Shown: positions 1-9,149, counted from the first letter of the stretch. The stretch: 64,000 nt of DNA from Verrucomicrobiia bacterium (GCA_030427505.1 JAUICH010000005.1:124001-188000); one strand, 5' to 3'. Notes: generated from the letters alone by a model not told the origin. Program-made: numbers and translations.

Positions 1-1
1 G

Positions 2-43
2 ACCGTGAAGACGTTCGATTCCGACCTTGCCGTGGTCAGCTAA
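2..43 (+). CDS. C-terminal end of an unidentified protein (5' part outside window)
   Basis: An open frame enters from the left edge and ends at a TAA at 41-43, giving the tail TVKTFDSDLAVVS. This is too short to identify. It lies 27 bases before fmdB on the same strand and so probably belongs to the same operon. In other bacteria fmdB is often next to formamidase or amide-transport genes, but nothing visible here proves that. Confidence 0.35.
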   Translation, partial: TVKTFDSDLAVVS

Positions 44-70
44 GCCAACTAGTCACAACCGGGTTTACCC

Positions 71-433
71 ATGCCCTTGTATCCATTCGAATGCCTCAGC
101 TGCGGAGAAGAGTTCGCTCTTTTCCGCGGCATCGGGGAAAGAGGAGAACCCGCCGCATGCCAGACATGCGGCGGCGAAGCCAGGCGCATCGTATGTGCGC
201 CGAATCTTTCCCTCATGAGTCCGGTGCGCCGCATGGCCGCCGCCACCAACGAACGCAGCCAGCACGAACCCCGCATGAGCAAGGCCGGCCGCGGCCATGT
301 CTGCCGGAGCGGTTGCGGTTGTGGTGGTCCGTCGTCCAAAGGCGCGGCCGCGCCACCACTGAAGCGGACGCCGCTGGGAGAAGTCAAAACACAGAAGAAA
401 CCCAACGCCCGGCCCTGGATGCTGGGTCACTAG
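71..433 (+). CDS. fmdB: FmdB-family zinc-ribbon protein
   Basis: A 120-residue protein opening with MPLYPFECLSCGEEF, the signature start of the FmdB regulatory/zinc-ribbon family. Two Cys pairs (CLSC at 8-11 and CQTC about residues 32-35) can form one zinc ribbon. A second Cys cluster (CRSGCGCGG) lies near the C terminus. The family was first described as a regulator of formamidase expression; many members are simply annotated as putative regulatory proteins. The stop codon TAG lies inside the CTAG target duplication of the adjacent MITE, so the insertion left the reading frame and stop unchanged. Confidence 0.85.
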   Translation: MPLYPFECLSCGEEFALFRGIGERGEPAACQTCGGEARRIVCAPNLSLMSPVRRMAAATNERSQHEPRMSKAGRGHVCRSGCGCGGPSSKGAAAPPLKRTPLGEVKTQKKPNARPWMLGH

Positions 434-644
434 GCAGTGTGGACGAATTGGAGAGCGGACCGGAAATGAAGCAAAGGAAAGAGAATTCAGCGCCACGAAG
501 CGGCGAATACCTGGAGAGGCGGCCCAACTTTCGCCTGGCTTCGTTCCCGCTCACTTTATTGGGGGTAGGCCCAATGCCGTTCACGGCGCCTTACCCGGCA
601 AAAAATGGTCTCGCGCCGGTCCGCCCTCAATTTGTCCACACTGC
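434..644. mobile_element. MITE-like non-autonomous element with terminal inverted repeats and CTAG duplication
   Basis: A 211-bp element flanked by CTAG at 430-433 and 645-648. Its ends are imperfect ~30-bp inverted repeats (434-463 and 616-644) that both begin GCAGTGTGGAC when read inward and both end GCGGACCGG. One single-base indel and a few substitutions separate the two arms. No transposase frame fits inside, so it is a miniature inverted-repeat element mobilised in trans by an insertion sequence that duplicates CTAG. The parental family cannot be named from this window. Confidence 0.8.
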
Positions 645-720
645 CTAGGTGAGAATACAAACCGTCGGGGAGGCCGGTTTCGTTCCATGCCCACAATGAA
701 GACAGGCAAAGAAATCGTCC

Positions 721-1692
721 ATGAAACTGATGCCAAACCGAGTCCATGATCCTGGCAAGCGGTCGGTAAATAGAATCGTCATGGGATACGTCAATTCCCT
801 GGACGCGCTGCCCCTCATGGCGGCCGGCCGGGAGGCGGCGAAGTCCGGCGATACCTCCTGGGTACCGGTAACGTGTCAAAGTGAGTCAAACCTGGTTCGC
901 CAGTTGTCTGACGGAACCCTGCAGGGCGGCTTGGTCCCGTTTGACCTGTTTGCCACCCAGATTCTTAGCGAGCCCGTGGAAACCGTCAGCCGCTGGCGGG
1001 TGCTGGCGGTTCAACCACGGAGTAGCTGGGAATTCCTGCTGACAGGCCGGGCCAATCGGCTGATTTCCCGGGCAGGCACGCCGGGACGGAGGACACCGCC
1101 CGTGGCCCAGGAATTCCGGATCGCCATGAGCGGTCCGCGATCCACCATTCGGCGAGGTGTGGATCTGTGGCTTCGCCAGCAGCAGTTGGACAGCACTTTT
1201 GTGACCAGCTATCACCTGCTTCCCCTGAAGCTTATGCACAAAGCGCTGGAGAGCGAGATAGTGGAAGCCCTAGTCCTGCCCGCGCCTGGTGGTACCATCG
1301 CTCAAATAAGAGGTCTGGGTACCGTGGTCTCCCCAGTCCAGGAGATGTCCTGCGACTTGGGCATGCTCCTGGTAGTGGACAGGAATGCTCTGAATGCGCA
1401 ACGAACCGGTGTCGGCGAAGAGATTCAGGCCTTGGTAAAGGAATCTTCTTCTCACGCGCGCGGCCGGGATCTCTCGGATCCATCCCTCTCGACTGAGATC
1501 CGAATTCTTTTTGAAGAATTGGATGCCCGCGGCACCAACCGCGCGATCGGCCTGAGTGGAGATCTCCACCCCATGCAATTCGAACCGGCGGCGGACTATT
1601 TCTCTTCCCGGCTGGAATACTTGAGTGAACTGGGCTTCTGGAATGGCGATGACGTGGCAGCCATGGATGTGGCTCTGGCCCTCACGCGATAG
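721..1692 (+). CDS. NrtA/NasS-like substrate-binding protein without signal peptide
   Basis: Up to 323 residues; the conserved part begins at the internal Met at 781 (MGYVNSLDALPL), which may be the true start. The pattern resembles nitrate/bicarbonate-binding proteins of the NrtA/CmpA/NasS type: early VNSLDALPL, then QLSDGTLQGGLVPFDL, a central SGPRSTIRRGVDLWLRQ helix, and PAPGGTIAQIRGLGTVV matching the family's EPWN-A---GIG segment. There is no export signal, so a cytoplasmic sensor (NasS-like) is more likely than a transporter component. The ligand is unknown. A vitamin-K pathway MqnA-like role was considered because of the similar N terminus, but the middle region fits NrtA better. Confidence 0.5.
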   Translation: MKLMPNRVHDPGKRSVNRIVMGYVNSLDALPLMAAGREAAKSGDTSWVPVTCQSESNLVRQLSDGTLQGGLVPFDLFATQILSEPVETVSRWRVLAVQPRSSWEFLLTGRANRLISRAGTPGRRTPPVAQEFRIAMSGPRSTIRRGVDLWLRQQQLDSTFVTSYHLLPLKLMHKALESEIVEALVLPAPGGTIAQIRGLGTVVSPVQEMSCDLGMLLVVDRNALNAQRTGVGEEIQALVKESSSHARGRDLSDPSLSTEIRILFEELDARGTNRAIGLSGDLHPMQFEPAADYFSSRLEYLSELGFWNGDDVAAMDVALALTR

Positions 1693-1991
1693 CAAAAATT
1701 GCCCGGCGGATTTTCCAAAGAACTCTTCTTTCGCAAGACCATCCCCCCTCGAACCGTCCCTTCCTGTTTGGCTCCGGAAGCGATTTCGTTTTATACTTCC
1801 ATACTCCAACCAGCTTCTCCGGAGAATGGTGGCGCGGAGGCTACGACCCGAGCCGGAAGAAGCCCAACTGGCAAGGGAGAAAGAAAGAATGACAGCGCAG
1901 GACACTCTTCTGCCCAGTCAGAGCTTTCCGGGTTACGAACAAGGTTAACCAGATCCGGTTCCGATTCTCTTTCGAGACACTCCTTTTCTTC

Positions 1992-2243
1992 TCATGGGCG
2001 AAGGTGCGAAAGCGGTCTTCCGCCCACCACCACGAAAATGAAGATCAGAATCCCGATGCTAAGGAGCACCATCAGCACTTTGAATACCCGGCCTTCGACA
2101 AACTTGATCACCGGATTCTCAGCAAGGCCGTCAGGAACGTTTTCACGGCTTGTCGTCCCCGACACCGCCGTGCCACATTGCTGACAGAATTTGGCCGCCT
2201 TTGGCAGGGCTGCCCCGCATTGATGGCAGAACTTGGGATTCAT
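1992..2243 (-). CDS. Small zinc-ribbon membrane protein
   Basis: 83 residues from the Met at 2243 (MNPKFCHQCGAALPKAAKFC). Two CxxC pairs, FCHQCG and FCQQCG, form the common zinc-ribbon (DUF2116/zinc_ribbon_2 type) module. One hydrophobic helix follows near the C terminus (VLMVLLSIGILIFIFVVV). The longer frame upstream to 2324 has no family support. Function is unknown; such proteins are usually membrane-tethered sensors or assembly factors. The gene is isolated: nothing recognisable lies in the ~300 bases downstream (1693-1991). Confidence 0.6.
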   Translation of the reverse strand: MNPKFCHQCGAALPKAAKFCQQCGTAVSGTTSRENVPDGLAENPVIKFVEGRVFKVLMVLLSIGILIFIFVVVGGRPLSHLRP

Positions 2244-2335
2244 CCGTTCAACACTGACACTCTCTCCAGGAAGCCAGCAATTTCGGAGTTTTTCAATACG
2301 GTTCCGGCATCTTTTCCGAAGCAAAGCTTGGCAAG

Positions 2336-2452
2336 GTGGAATTCCTTTGGCTCAACCTCCGTCCGCGCTCTTTGCCCGCACCGCTCGGTTTTCGGTCTGC
2401 CTCTTGGTGGAGAAGGGCACTCGAACTGCGTTCTCATCCGCTTTCCACCTGC
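2336..2452. repeat. Dispersed ~120-bp repeat, copy A (diverged)
   Basis: This stretch aligns with the two closely related copies at 4112-4233 and 4280-4381. It shares the GGCTC-CC-CCTCCGTC block, the GCACCGCTCG block and the conserved end GGGCACTCGAACTGCGTT followed by CTCATCCGCTTT. It sits in the 336-base gap between the zinc-ribbon gene and the Sel1 gene, where no coding region is visible. Confidence 0.6.
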
Positions 2453-2579
2453 TTAAGTGCGCAGACGATCGGCTCCGGACTGTATCGGGGTTTCTTCATT
2501 TCTTCGGTTTTTCTCTCACCGGATCAGCCGACAATCCTCAACCTTGAAAACACTCCGCTTCGCGGGCCCAACGGCAACC

Positions 2580-3881
2580 CTAATCCATCAGCGTCATTGC
2601 CACGGTCTGGGCTTCGGCAACCTGCGCTCCACTCATCTGGCCGGCGAATTGATCCTGATTGCTCTTGGCCTCGGCGTTTCCACTGTTTGCCGCGATCGTC
2701 GTCCAGGCATACCCCAGGATCATGTCTTTCTCGAAGCCCTTCGCGCCATTGAAATACAGGTATCCCAACTGGATCTGGGAGGCGACAAAGCCTAACTTGG
2801 CTGCTCTCAGGTAGAGCTGCTCCGCTTTCAGGAGATCTTTGCCAACTCCCGTTCCTTCCAGGTAACACACCGCCAGATTGTCGATCGCTGATGGAACATT
2901 GCGTTCCGCCGCTTTTTCAAACAGCGCGATCGCCTTGGCCCAGTCCTGCGGCACGCCTTCGCCCTGGACATACATGGTCGCCAGGTAGTTCATCGAGATT
3001 CCATCACCCAATTGGATTCCCATATTCAAGAATTCGATGCCTTTGGACAGATCCTTCTCTACCCCAAAGCCATTTGCCGCCATAAAACCGAGGACACCAA
3101 TGGCTGCCCCATTTCCCTGCACCGCGGACTTGCCAGCCCAGTGGAGCGCTTTTGCATAGTCTTTCTCGACTCCGATCCCGAAGAGGTATTTTTTTGCCAG
3201 AAAGACCTGCCCAATTTGATCGCCCTGTTCCGCGCTTTTCAGGTACCATTCGAAGGCTTTCTTCGAGTCTCTCTGAACGCCCAGCCCATCGGCGTACATT
3301 CCGCCCAGAATAGCCTGAGCCGAGGAGTGATTGAACTCCGCCGCTTGCTCCAGCATGGAGAGCGCCATCGCGAAGTTTTGCTCGACGCCTTCGCCTAAAA
3401 AGTACCGCCTGCCCTTTTCGAAATACGCCTCCGCTTCCGCGCTGGGTGAAGCGGTATTTGGCGGCGGCGTCACGGCGGGCGGCTCCGGCCCGCCCCCTGC
3501 CATGGCGGCGGTCCCGGCGGCTGCCAACAACGCCACCCGGTCTCCCACCGCGACCTCACCGGTCCGCCCCAATTCGTCGACTTTTATCTGAATCACCTGA
3601 TCATCCCGGCTCGAAACGGTGCCGGTCGCCTTCCGCGCCTTTTCACCCAAGCCTTCGATGATGAAGTAGATCTCCATAGTGCTCCCCACCGGCGGCGGCG
3701 AATCCCCCTGCTTCGATTCCGCCACCAACTCCCCATTGGGCTTGATCTCGAGCACGTTCCAGTCACAACGGGCGAACCAGGGAGCCATGCAGCCGAAGGA
3801 CACAGCCACTGAGATCAGGCGTTTCGTTAACAATGCGCGGCGTGATCTCCAGTTTGGCACAGGTAAGAACATAGCATTCAT
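2580..3881 (-). CDS. Secreted Sel1-repeat (SLR/TPR-like) protein
   Basis: 433 residues from the Met at 3881, chosen because it precedes a basic then hydrophobic stretch (KRLISVAVSFGCMAPWFA) that reads as a Sec signal; an ATG at 3914 is also open. A small beta domain follows. Then come about seven Sel1 repeats of ~36 residues (YFLGEGVEQNFAMALSMLEQA, YADGLGVQRDSKKAFEWYLKSA and so on) to the C terminus. Sel1 repeats form an alpha-solenoid for protein contacts. No enzymatic domain is seen. Partner unknown. Confidence 0.75.
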   Translation of the reverse strand: MNAMFLPVPNWRSRRALLTKRLISVAVSFGCMAPWFARCDWNVLEIKPNGELVAESKQGDSPPPVGSTMEIYFIIEGLGEKARKATGTVSSRDDQVIQIKVDELGRTGEVAVGDRVALLAAAGTAAMAGGGPEPPAVTPPPNTASPSAEAEAYFEKGRRYFLGEGVEQNFAMALSMLEQAAEFNHSSAQAILGGMYADGLGVQRDSKKAFEWYLKSAEQGDQIGQVFLAKKYLFGIGVEKDYAKALHWAGKSAVQGNGAAIGVLGFMAANGFGVEKDLSKGIEFLNMGIQLGDGISMNYLATMYVQGEGVPQDWAKAIALFEKAAERNVPSAIDNLAVCYLEGTGVGKDLLKAEQLYLRAAKLGFVASQIQLGYLYFNGAKGFEKDMILGYAWTTIAANSGNAEAKSNQDQFAGQMSGAQVAEAQTVAMTLMD

Positions 3882-4111
3882 TTTGGAAGTTCGGACAATT
3901 CGTGAAGGCTCCAAGACACGGCTCCGGCTGCGAGGAGTCTGTTTCCAGAGCTCACCGTTCCGGCACCAGATATTGCCATGGATTCAAGAGCCTGCACTGA
4001 GCTGAGTCCGGAGGTAGCAGCAATGGTTATTCATTGACTCAGGTCTCTTACTGATTCCAAGGAAATAGTGCAACTGAAGTCTTTCTATCCCGTTCCACGG
4101 AAAGTTCAGAG

Positions 4112-4233
4112 ATGGCGGAAGGGGTGGGATCGAATTCGGCTCCGCCTCCCTCTGTGCGGATTGCTCGCTCCGCTCGTAGCTTTTCTGCCGCCTCGCGGCG
4201 TGGGGCACTCGAACGGCGTTCTCATCCGCTTTG
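4112..4233. repeat. Dispersed ~120-bp repeat, copy B
   Basis: Runs from ATGGCGGAAGGGGTGGGAT to CTCATCCGCTTTG. A second close copy starts 168 bases later at 4280. Shared blocks include ATTGCTCGCTCCGCTCG, TAGCTTTTCTGCCGC and GGCACTCGAA. Its outer edge (rc CCCACCCCTTCCGCCA) resembles the 3' acceptor end of a tRNA-Ser, but no tRNA body is present. Confidence 0.8.
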
Positions 4234-4279
4234 CTGAAATTCTTCAGGTGCCTCCATCTCCGATGAGGTCACCTGATGA

Positions 4280-4381
4280 ATGGCGGAAGGGGTGGGATTG
4301 ACTTCGGCTCCGCCTCCGTCTGTGCAGATTGCTCGCTCCGCTCGTAGCTTTTCTGCCGCTTCGCGGCGAAGGGCACTCGAA
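4280..4381. repeat. Dispersed repeat, copy C, cut by the prophage left end
   Basis: Near-identical to copy B up to GGCACTCGAA, where the match stops abruptly at 4381|4382. Copy B continues with CGGCGTTCTCATCCG; copy C continues with the prophage terminus TGTATCCGG. The missing half of the copy is not found beside the right end of the prophage. Confidence 0.8.
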
Positions 4382-4431
4382 TGTATCCGGAAAAATGGTT
4401 TGAGAGTAAATGACGAAGGTTTGAGAGTAAA
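4382..4431. repeat. Prophage left terminus with two transposase-binding-like sites
   Basis: The sites GGTTTGAGAGTAAA at 4397-4410 and 4418-4431 are direct repeats 21 bases apart, starting 15 nt in from the TG end. The same decamer occurs inverted three times at the right end. By analogy with Mu attL they are probable transposase-binding sites. The remaining bases to 4517 hold no gene. Confidence 0.7.
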
Positions 4432-4517
4432 CCCCTCTTCTTGATGGCCTTTTCGGGTCTGTATCGGGCGGGCTGCATGCCGTTTGCAGGGCTTAGGCAG
4501 GGGCCTTGATGTGGCTC

Positions 4518-5231
4518 CTACGGATCGACGCCCCAGCGTCCGTCTACCTCGATGGCGAGGCTGCCGGTCATGGCGGGGTCCGCGCCCGCGCTGTCCTCAT
4601 TGCGCAGCTCCACCGGCACGCCCAGGAAGGTCAGGACCAGGGCCGAGGCCGTGTCGCTCTCGCCCACCGCTCCGGCCTGGGCATGGCCGCCGCCTTTCGG
4701 GGAGCCGCCGTCGCCGTCCAGGGCGGTGCCGCTCACGATGTCAGCGGAGAAATCCATCCACCAGGCCCGCTCCGCCTGCTCGTAAAAGAAGTTCGCGAAG
4801 CCATCCTCCCGGATCTGGTTGGAGATGAGCAGGCTTATGGAGGGGAGCGCCGTGTCCCCGGCGAACGGGGCGGACGGGTGCACCTGTTCCCAGCGCTTGA
4901 AAAAGAACGTCTGGACGCCGTTCTGGTAGGGCTCGCCCGCCGCCTCTGGCTCCGTGTCGGACCCGGGATCATCCACGAAGCGCGAGGTGGTGGCGTGATT
5001 GAAAAACGGCTCGTCCACCGTGACCGTGCCAAAGGCCCCGCCGAAGGTCCCCACGATCCTGAACCGCGCCGCGTTCGCAAACGCCTCCAGGGCGATTTGC
5101 GGGCTCCCCAGGCGCAAGCGCCAGTCGTCCTCCGCCGGGTCGTGGAGCCGCAGATTCGCGGGCAGGTAGCCCACCCGGGTCCGGCCCCAGTTCGCGCGGC
5201 TGTGAGTGCGGGCAATGGCCATGGTCAGCAT
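4518..5231 (-). CDS. Phage tail-region protein, last gene of the late operon
   Basis: 237 residues, unrecognised as a family. It begins MLTMAIARTHSRANWGRTRVGYLPANLRL; the start could also be the second Met at 5222. Its start overlaps the stop of the tail-hub gene by one base, indicating translational coupling. No signal peptide or membrane helix. Its position after tape measure and hub suggests a tail-tip or distal baseplate component (inference). Confidence 0.55.
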   Translation of the reverse strand: MLTMAIARTHSRANWGRTRVGYLPANLRLHDPAEDDWRLRLGSPQIALEAFANAARFRIVGTFGGAFGTVTVDEPFFNHATTSRFVDDPGSDTEPEAAGEPYQNGVQTFFFKRWEQVHPSAPFAGDTALPSISLLISNQIREDGFANFFYEQAERAWWMDFSADIVSGTALDGDGGSPKGGGHAQAGAVGESDTASALVLTFLGVPVELRNEDSAGADPAMTGSLAIEVDGRWGVDP

Positions 5232-7453
5232 CAGGCTCCAGCCGGGACCGCCCGGCCCCCGGGCACCGGGTAGTCAATCGCGTAAAGCGTTTCCGCTTCG
5301 TCTTCGTAGGTTTCGGCAAACATCACGAGGTGGTCGCGCGGCCCGAAGCGGATCGCTTTCAGCCCAGGCAGCGGCATCCCCGGCACCCCGGCGAATTCCG
5401 TGTCGCTGTCCAGGACGATCTTCCAGAGCGGCAGCACCCAGCGCTCCATGACGTCGTCCTCATCGAAAAACGCCACCTCGGGGAAGCCCGTCCAGTCGCC
5501 GCCTTTTTTGAGTGTGACCGTGGGCTCCTCACCCAGCGCGCCTTCGGCCTCCAGATAGATCCAGTCGCTTGCTTCCACAGTCAGCACTTCGTCCCGGTCC
5601 GCGATATCGATCTCCGTGCCTCCGCGCCGGTGGAAAGACAGCGTGGACCCCTTCGCCAGCCGCACCTTGGCCACCGGGCTTTCCTCGTCCCAGTCGGTGC
5701 AGTCGATTAGCTCCCATTCCGGGCCGGACTCAAAGGGCTCGCTGGGTTGCAGGCTGTTCTTTCCGGCCAGCTTCAGGCCGGAGATGGACTGCGTCCCCGT
5801 GTCCGCCTCCGCCTCCGTGCGGGCCGTGCCGCTGCCCCACTTCGAGCGGTTGACCTTGGCCAGGTCTTGGACCTCGTAAATCTCCGCCGCGCTCAGGTGC
5901 GGCGGCACACCGAAACGGATGGTCATGCGCTCGCCGACCAGGTCGAATGCCGTGCTCTGGATCACACTGCTCTCGCCCATCATGTGCGAGATCCGGATAC
6001 GCTGGCCGGGCACCGCGTCGAGGAATGGGCCCTTGGCTTTCACCGTCGCGGTGCCTTCGATTTTTACCAGATCCAGCGCGCTGAAAATGCTGGACGCCAG
6101 GCCCTCCAGCGGCAGCTCGCCCGCGTCGTAGGAGTCCACATTGGAGTAGGTCTTCGTGACCGCGTCCGTGATGGGGATCTCGTCGTCCACTTCTAGCATC
6201 CAGTAGGGCGTCCCGTCCGCGATGGCCCCGATCTTCCGGAAGCGGCGGATCACTTGCGGGTCGTCGCCTTTGTAGAAAATGCGGCACTTCACCCGGGCCG
6301 GGTAGGCCTCCACCCGCATCCAAGGCTGGACCGTGCCGGAGAGGAGCTGGCGCGGAAAGTTCTCCACGTCCTTCTCCACCGGGTCCGCCTTCAGCGGCTT
6401 GGCGTTGGGGTTGGCGGTGTCGCCCGGGCCGGTCAGGTCTTCGTCTTCAAAAGTCTCCGCCCACTCCAGGGAAAAGTTGTTGATGGCGATGTCATCGTCA
6501 CTCTCCCCGGCCAGCCAGGGGAAGTTCCCTTTGACCCATTTCTTCGCCCGGGCCGCCGCCAGGTCCCAGCCCGCTCCGTCCTTTTCCGGGAGCGCCCGGG
6601 TGACGATCTTTTGTTCCTGCGTGGTGATCTCCACGCCACGTAAAGGGAAGGTGTGGTTTGTGTAGGGCAGCGCGCCCGTGGTGCCCGCCGTTTCGTGCGC
6701 CCAGAAAACGCGCTCGATGTCGTCGATCTTCGACGTCGTCTTCCAGTTCACCTTTACGCTTTTCGGCGTCAGGTCCGGGCGTTCCTGGGCCTCCACGGAC
6801 ACCACCTTTTTGTCCGTGGGATTGATGGTGATGGCGCTCAGGCTGGAGGCCGGGGTCATGCGGATGGAGGTTCCGGTTCCGCCCCAGTAAACGACCCAGT
6901 CGGGGTGATAGCGTAGCATCATCCGGATGGCCTGGGCACAGGTCACATCGATGGCGTCCGTCATCGGCGCGAAGATGCCCGCCGGGATCGAGCCAATCGA
7001 CAGGTTAGCGCCTTTGTCGATGGCGTGCTGGAGGATGGAGGTGATGGTCGCGCCCGTCCGGACGAAGACGCCGTCATCGTCCATCCCCAGCGTCACTTCC
7101 GGGATGGGCACGCGCGTCAGGGTCTGCGTGTCCGGGTCCACGCTGCTCCACAGTTGCTCGTAGGGGCAGCGTTCCAGGTCATACCAGGGACCCTCCGCCT
7201 CATAGGTATGGCTTTCCCGCGCGTCGCTCACTCCGGTGGCGGGAGCCTTTGTGACCTTGCCTTTAAAGATGGTGCCCGCGCCACTGGCGGTCACTGTCAG
7301 GTCCGCGCCGAGCGCCCACATTGCGCCCGCGTCATACTTGCGCGGAATCGTGATGGAGAACTGGCTCCGGCCCTGGTTGTAGAGCGTCACGTTCGCTCTC
7401 CGCGCGTGCAGCGTGGAGAGGCCCGCTCCGTTGATGGAAAACACATCCGCCAT
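5231..7453 (-). CDS. Phage tail hub / baseplate protein
   Basis: 740 residues. The N terminus (FSINGAGLSTLHARRANVTL...FSITIPRKYDAGAMW) reads like the first beta domain of gp27/gpD-type hub proteins. A middle region has the hub-type segment AIDVTCAQAIRMMLRYHPDWVVYW, and a beta-rich C-terminal half follows. It lies directly after the tape measure, the usual place for the hub in siphophages and Mu-like phages. The assignment rests on position and fold-like pattern, not on a catalytic motif. Confidence 0.6.
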   Translation of the reverse strand: MADVFSINGAGLSTLHARRANVTLYNQGRSQFSITIPRKYDAGAMWALGADLTVTASGAGTIFKGKVTKAPATGVSDARESHTYEAEGPWYDLERCPYEQLWSSVDPDTQTLTRVPIPEVTLGMDDDGVFVRTGATITSILQHAIDKGANLSIGSIPAGIFAPMTDAIDVTCAQAIRMMLRYHPDWVVYWGGTGTSIRMTPASSLSAITINPTDKKVVSVEAQERPDLTPKSVKVNWKTTSKIDDIERVFWAHETAGTTGALPYTNHTFPLRGVEITTQEQKIVTRALPEKDGAGWDLAAARAKKWVKGNFPWLAGESDDDIAINNFSLEWAETFEDEDLTGPGDTANPNAKPLKADPVEKDVENFPRQLLSGTVQPWMRVEAYPARVKCRIFYKGDDPQVIRRFRKIGAIADGTPYWMLEVDDEIPITDAVTKTYSNVDSYDAGELPLEGLASSIFSALDLVKIEGTATVKAKGPFLDAVPGQRIRISHMMGESSVIQSTAFDLVGERMTIRFGVPPHLSAAEIYEVQDLAKVNRSKWGSGTARTEAEADTGTQSISGLKLAGKNSLQPSEPFESGPEWELIDCTDWDEESPVAKVRLAKGSTLSFHRRGGTEIDIADRDEVLTVEASDWIYLEAEGALGEEPTVTLKKGGDWTGFPEVAFFDEDDVMERWVLPLWKIVLDSDTEFAGVPGMPLPGLKAIRFGPRDHLVMFAETYEDEAETLYAIDYPVPGGRAVPAGA

Positions 7454-7462
7454 GGCTGCTCG

Positions 7463-9109
7463 TTAGCGCGGCCTCCGGTTTTGGGCTTCCTCGCGCTGTT
7501 TCACCACCACCGCCTCCAGTTCGTCCTCCATCTTTTTCAGCGCCGCGTAGATGTCCCGTTTCTCCTGGTTATTTTGAGCAAGGTAGGTGGTTAGCTCCTT
7601 CATCTTACTGGCGATTTTCTGCGCCGCCCCGGCCACGTCGCCCGGCCCCTCGCCTCCTTGCTTGTAAGTCTCGCTCAGTTGCTGGAGAACCAGAGCCACG
7701 TCCTCAGTGATGTTTTTTCCCGTGTAGGGCACTGCCCCCTCATGTTCCTTGGCGAAACGCGCGAGCGCCTCCTTGGCCGTCTCCTCTTTCTCGTTCTTTT
7801 CGCGCTCGGCGTTCTCTTTTTCCTCGCGCTGCGCCTGTTGCCGCCGGGCCTCCGTTTCCGCCTGCACGTCCGCCGCGCTCATCTCATTCGCCCGGGCTCT
7901 GTCATTGATGGGCTGCGCCGCCAGGTCCGCCCGCACGCTGCCACGCGCCGCCAGCGTGCTTTCCAGCCGGGCCTGGAGGGCCGCTATTCTCTGCTCCAGG
8001 GCCTGGACTTTGGCGTCCGCTTCCGCCTTCTGCGTGGCCAGTTCGTCCCTCATCGCCTGCTCGGCGGCGATGGTGTTCTCCCGCGCCTGGGCGGCCTCCG
8101 CGTTGGCCGCTTCCAGTTCTTCCTGGCCCACCGCGCCCTGGCCATTGCCAAAGGCCCGCTGGGCCGCCTCCGCGCGCCGCGTCGCGTTGAACTCATCGGC
8201 GATGGCTTCCCGGTGCCGCCGCCGCGCCGCGTCGCTCACCTTCGGTTCCCGCCGGGCCGCCGCCTCCGCGTCCGCAAGCTGCTTGCGGGCTGCTTGCAGC
8301 TCCGTTTCGAAGGCGTCCGAGCGCCGTTGAAGCTCCGCCAGTTCTTGCTCCAACTCCCGTTTCTGGCCGGTTTGGGTTGACTCCTCATGTTCTCGCTCCA
8401 GCTCCCGTTTGAGCCGCGTTCCCTCCTCTGGCGTCATCTTTTTATCCTGGACGTCCAGGTCGATCTGAGCCTTGGCCAAGGCCAGCTCACTGGCCTTCAG
8501 CCGCTCGTTGGCGGAAATGAGCTTTTCGATTCCCGCGTTTCGCCGGTCTTGATAGGTGAGACTGTCGTCGAGGCTTTTGAGGTAGGCCTCATTGCTGTCA
8601 ATCAGCTCTTGCTGGGTCGCGATCAGTTTCTCCGCGCTGACCTTTCCCTCCTCAGCGCCCCGGTCCTGGCTCTCCAGGTATTCGTCCAGCGCCTTTTGGC
8701 CGCGCTCCAGTTTGCCGATATACCACTCAACAGCCCGGCCCGCGACTTGCCATGTCACCGCACCCGCCGCCGCCGCCCGGGCCGCCAGTTTGATGTTTTC
8801 GCTCAGCTTGTCATTAACGGCTTTAAAGGCATCTGTCAGCGCATTGCGCTCTTTTAGCCAAGCCTCCAGCGCTTCCTCGCTAGCTTGTTTGTCCTTGTTC
8901 CGCAGCGCCATCCTCTCTTCCCAGGCCCGCCACTCCTCATCCGGGATGCCCTCCGCGCCCTCGGCTCCGCCAGCCTTGTCCGCCGCTTCGCCGGTCTTCT
9001 TCGCCTGTTCCTCGGCGGCGGCCAGCTCCTTGCGAAGCTGCTCCACACTCTTCGACTCGGCCTCGACCTCGATGCGGGCCTTGTATTCCTTGTCTCCCTT
9101 TTGCGGCAT
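7463..9109 (-). CDS. Phage tail tape-measure-like coiled-coil protein
   Basis: 548 residues dominated by long charged heptad-like helices rich in Ala, Glu, Lys and Arg (for example ELEQELAELQRRSDAFETEL, QALEQRIAALQARLESTLA). A weakly hydrophobic Ala-rich stretch (LAARAAAAGAVTWQVAGRAV) lies near residues 110-130. Composition, size and position before the hub gene fit a short tape measure. It is shorter than most tape measures, implying a short tail if the assignment is right. Confidence 0.6.
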   Translation of the reverse strand: MPQKGDKEYKARIEVEAESKSVEQLRKELAAAEEQAKKTGEAADKAGGAEGAEGIPDEEWRAWEERMALRNKDKQASEEALEAWLKERNALTDAFKAVNDKLSENIKLAARAAAAGAVTWQVAGRAVEWYIGKLERGQKALDEYLESQDRGAEEGKVSAEKLIATQQELIDSNEAYLKSLDDSLTYQDRRNAGIEKLISANERLKASELALAKAQIDLDVQDKKMTPEEGTRLKRELEREHEESTQTGQKRELEQELAELQRRSDAFETELQAARKQLADAEAAARREPKVSDAARRRHREAIADEFNATRRAEAAQRAFGNGQGAVGQEELEAANAEAAQARENTIAAEQAMRDELATQKAEADAKVQALEQRIAALQARLESTLAARGSVRADLAAQPINDRARANEMSAADVQAETEARRQQAQREEKENAEREKNEKEETAKEALARFAKEHEGAVPYTGKNITEDVALVLQQLSETYKQGGEGPGDVAGAAQKIASKMKELTTYLAQNNQEKRDIYAALKKMEDELEAVVVKQREEAQNRRPR

Positions 9110-9149
9110 GGCTTAGCTTTTGCGTCTCTTGCTTGCGTTTTTTCGCGGG

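Noticed and set aside
4112..4381. tRNA-Ser gene or fragments
   Set aside because: Only the acceptor-like edge CCCACCCCTTCCGCCA is present. There is no matching 5' acceptor strand, anticodon arm or intact T loop. Treated as a dispersed repeat.
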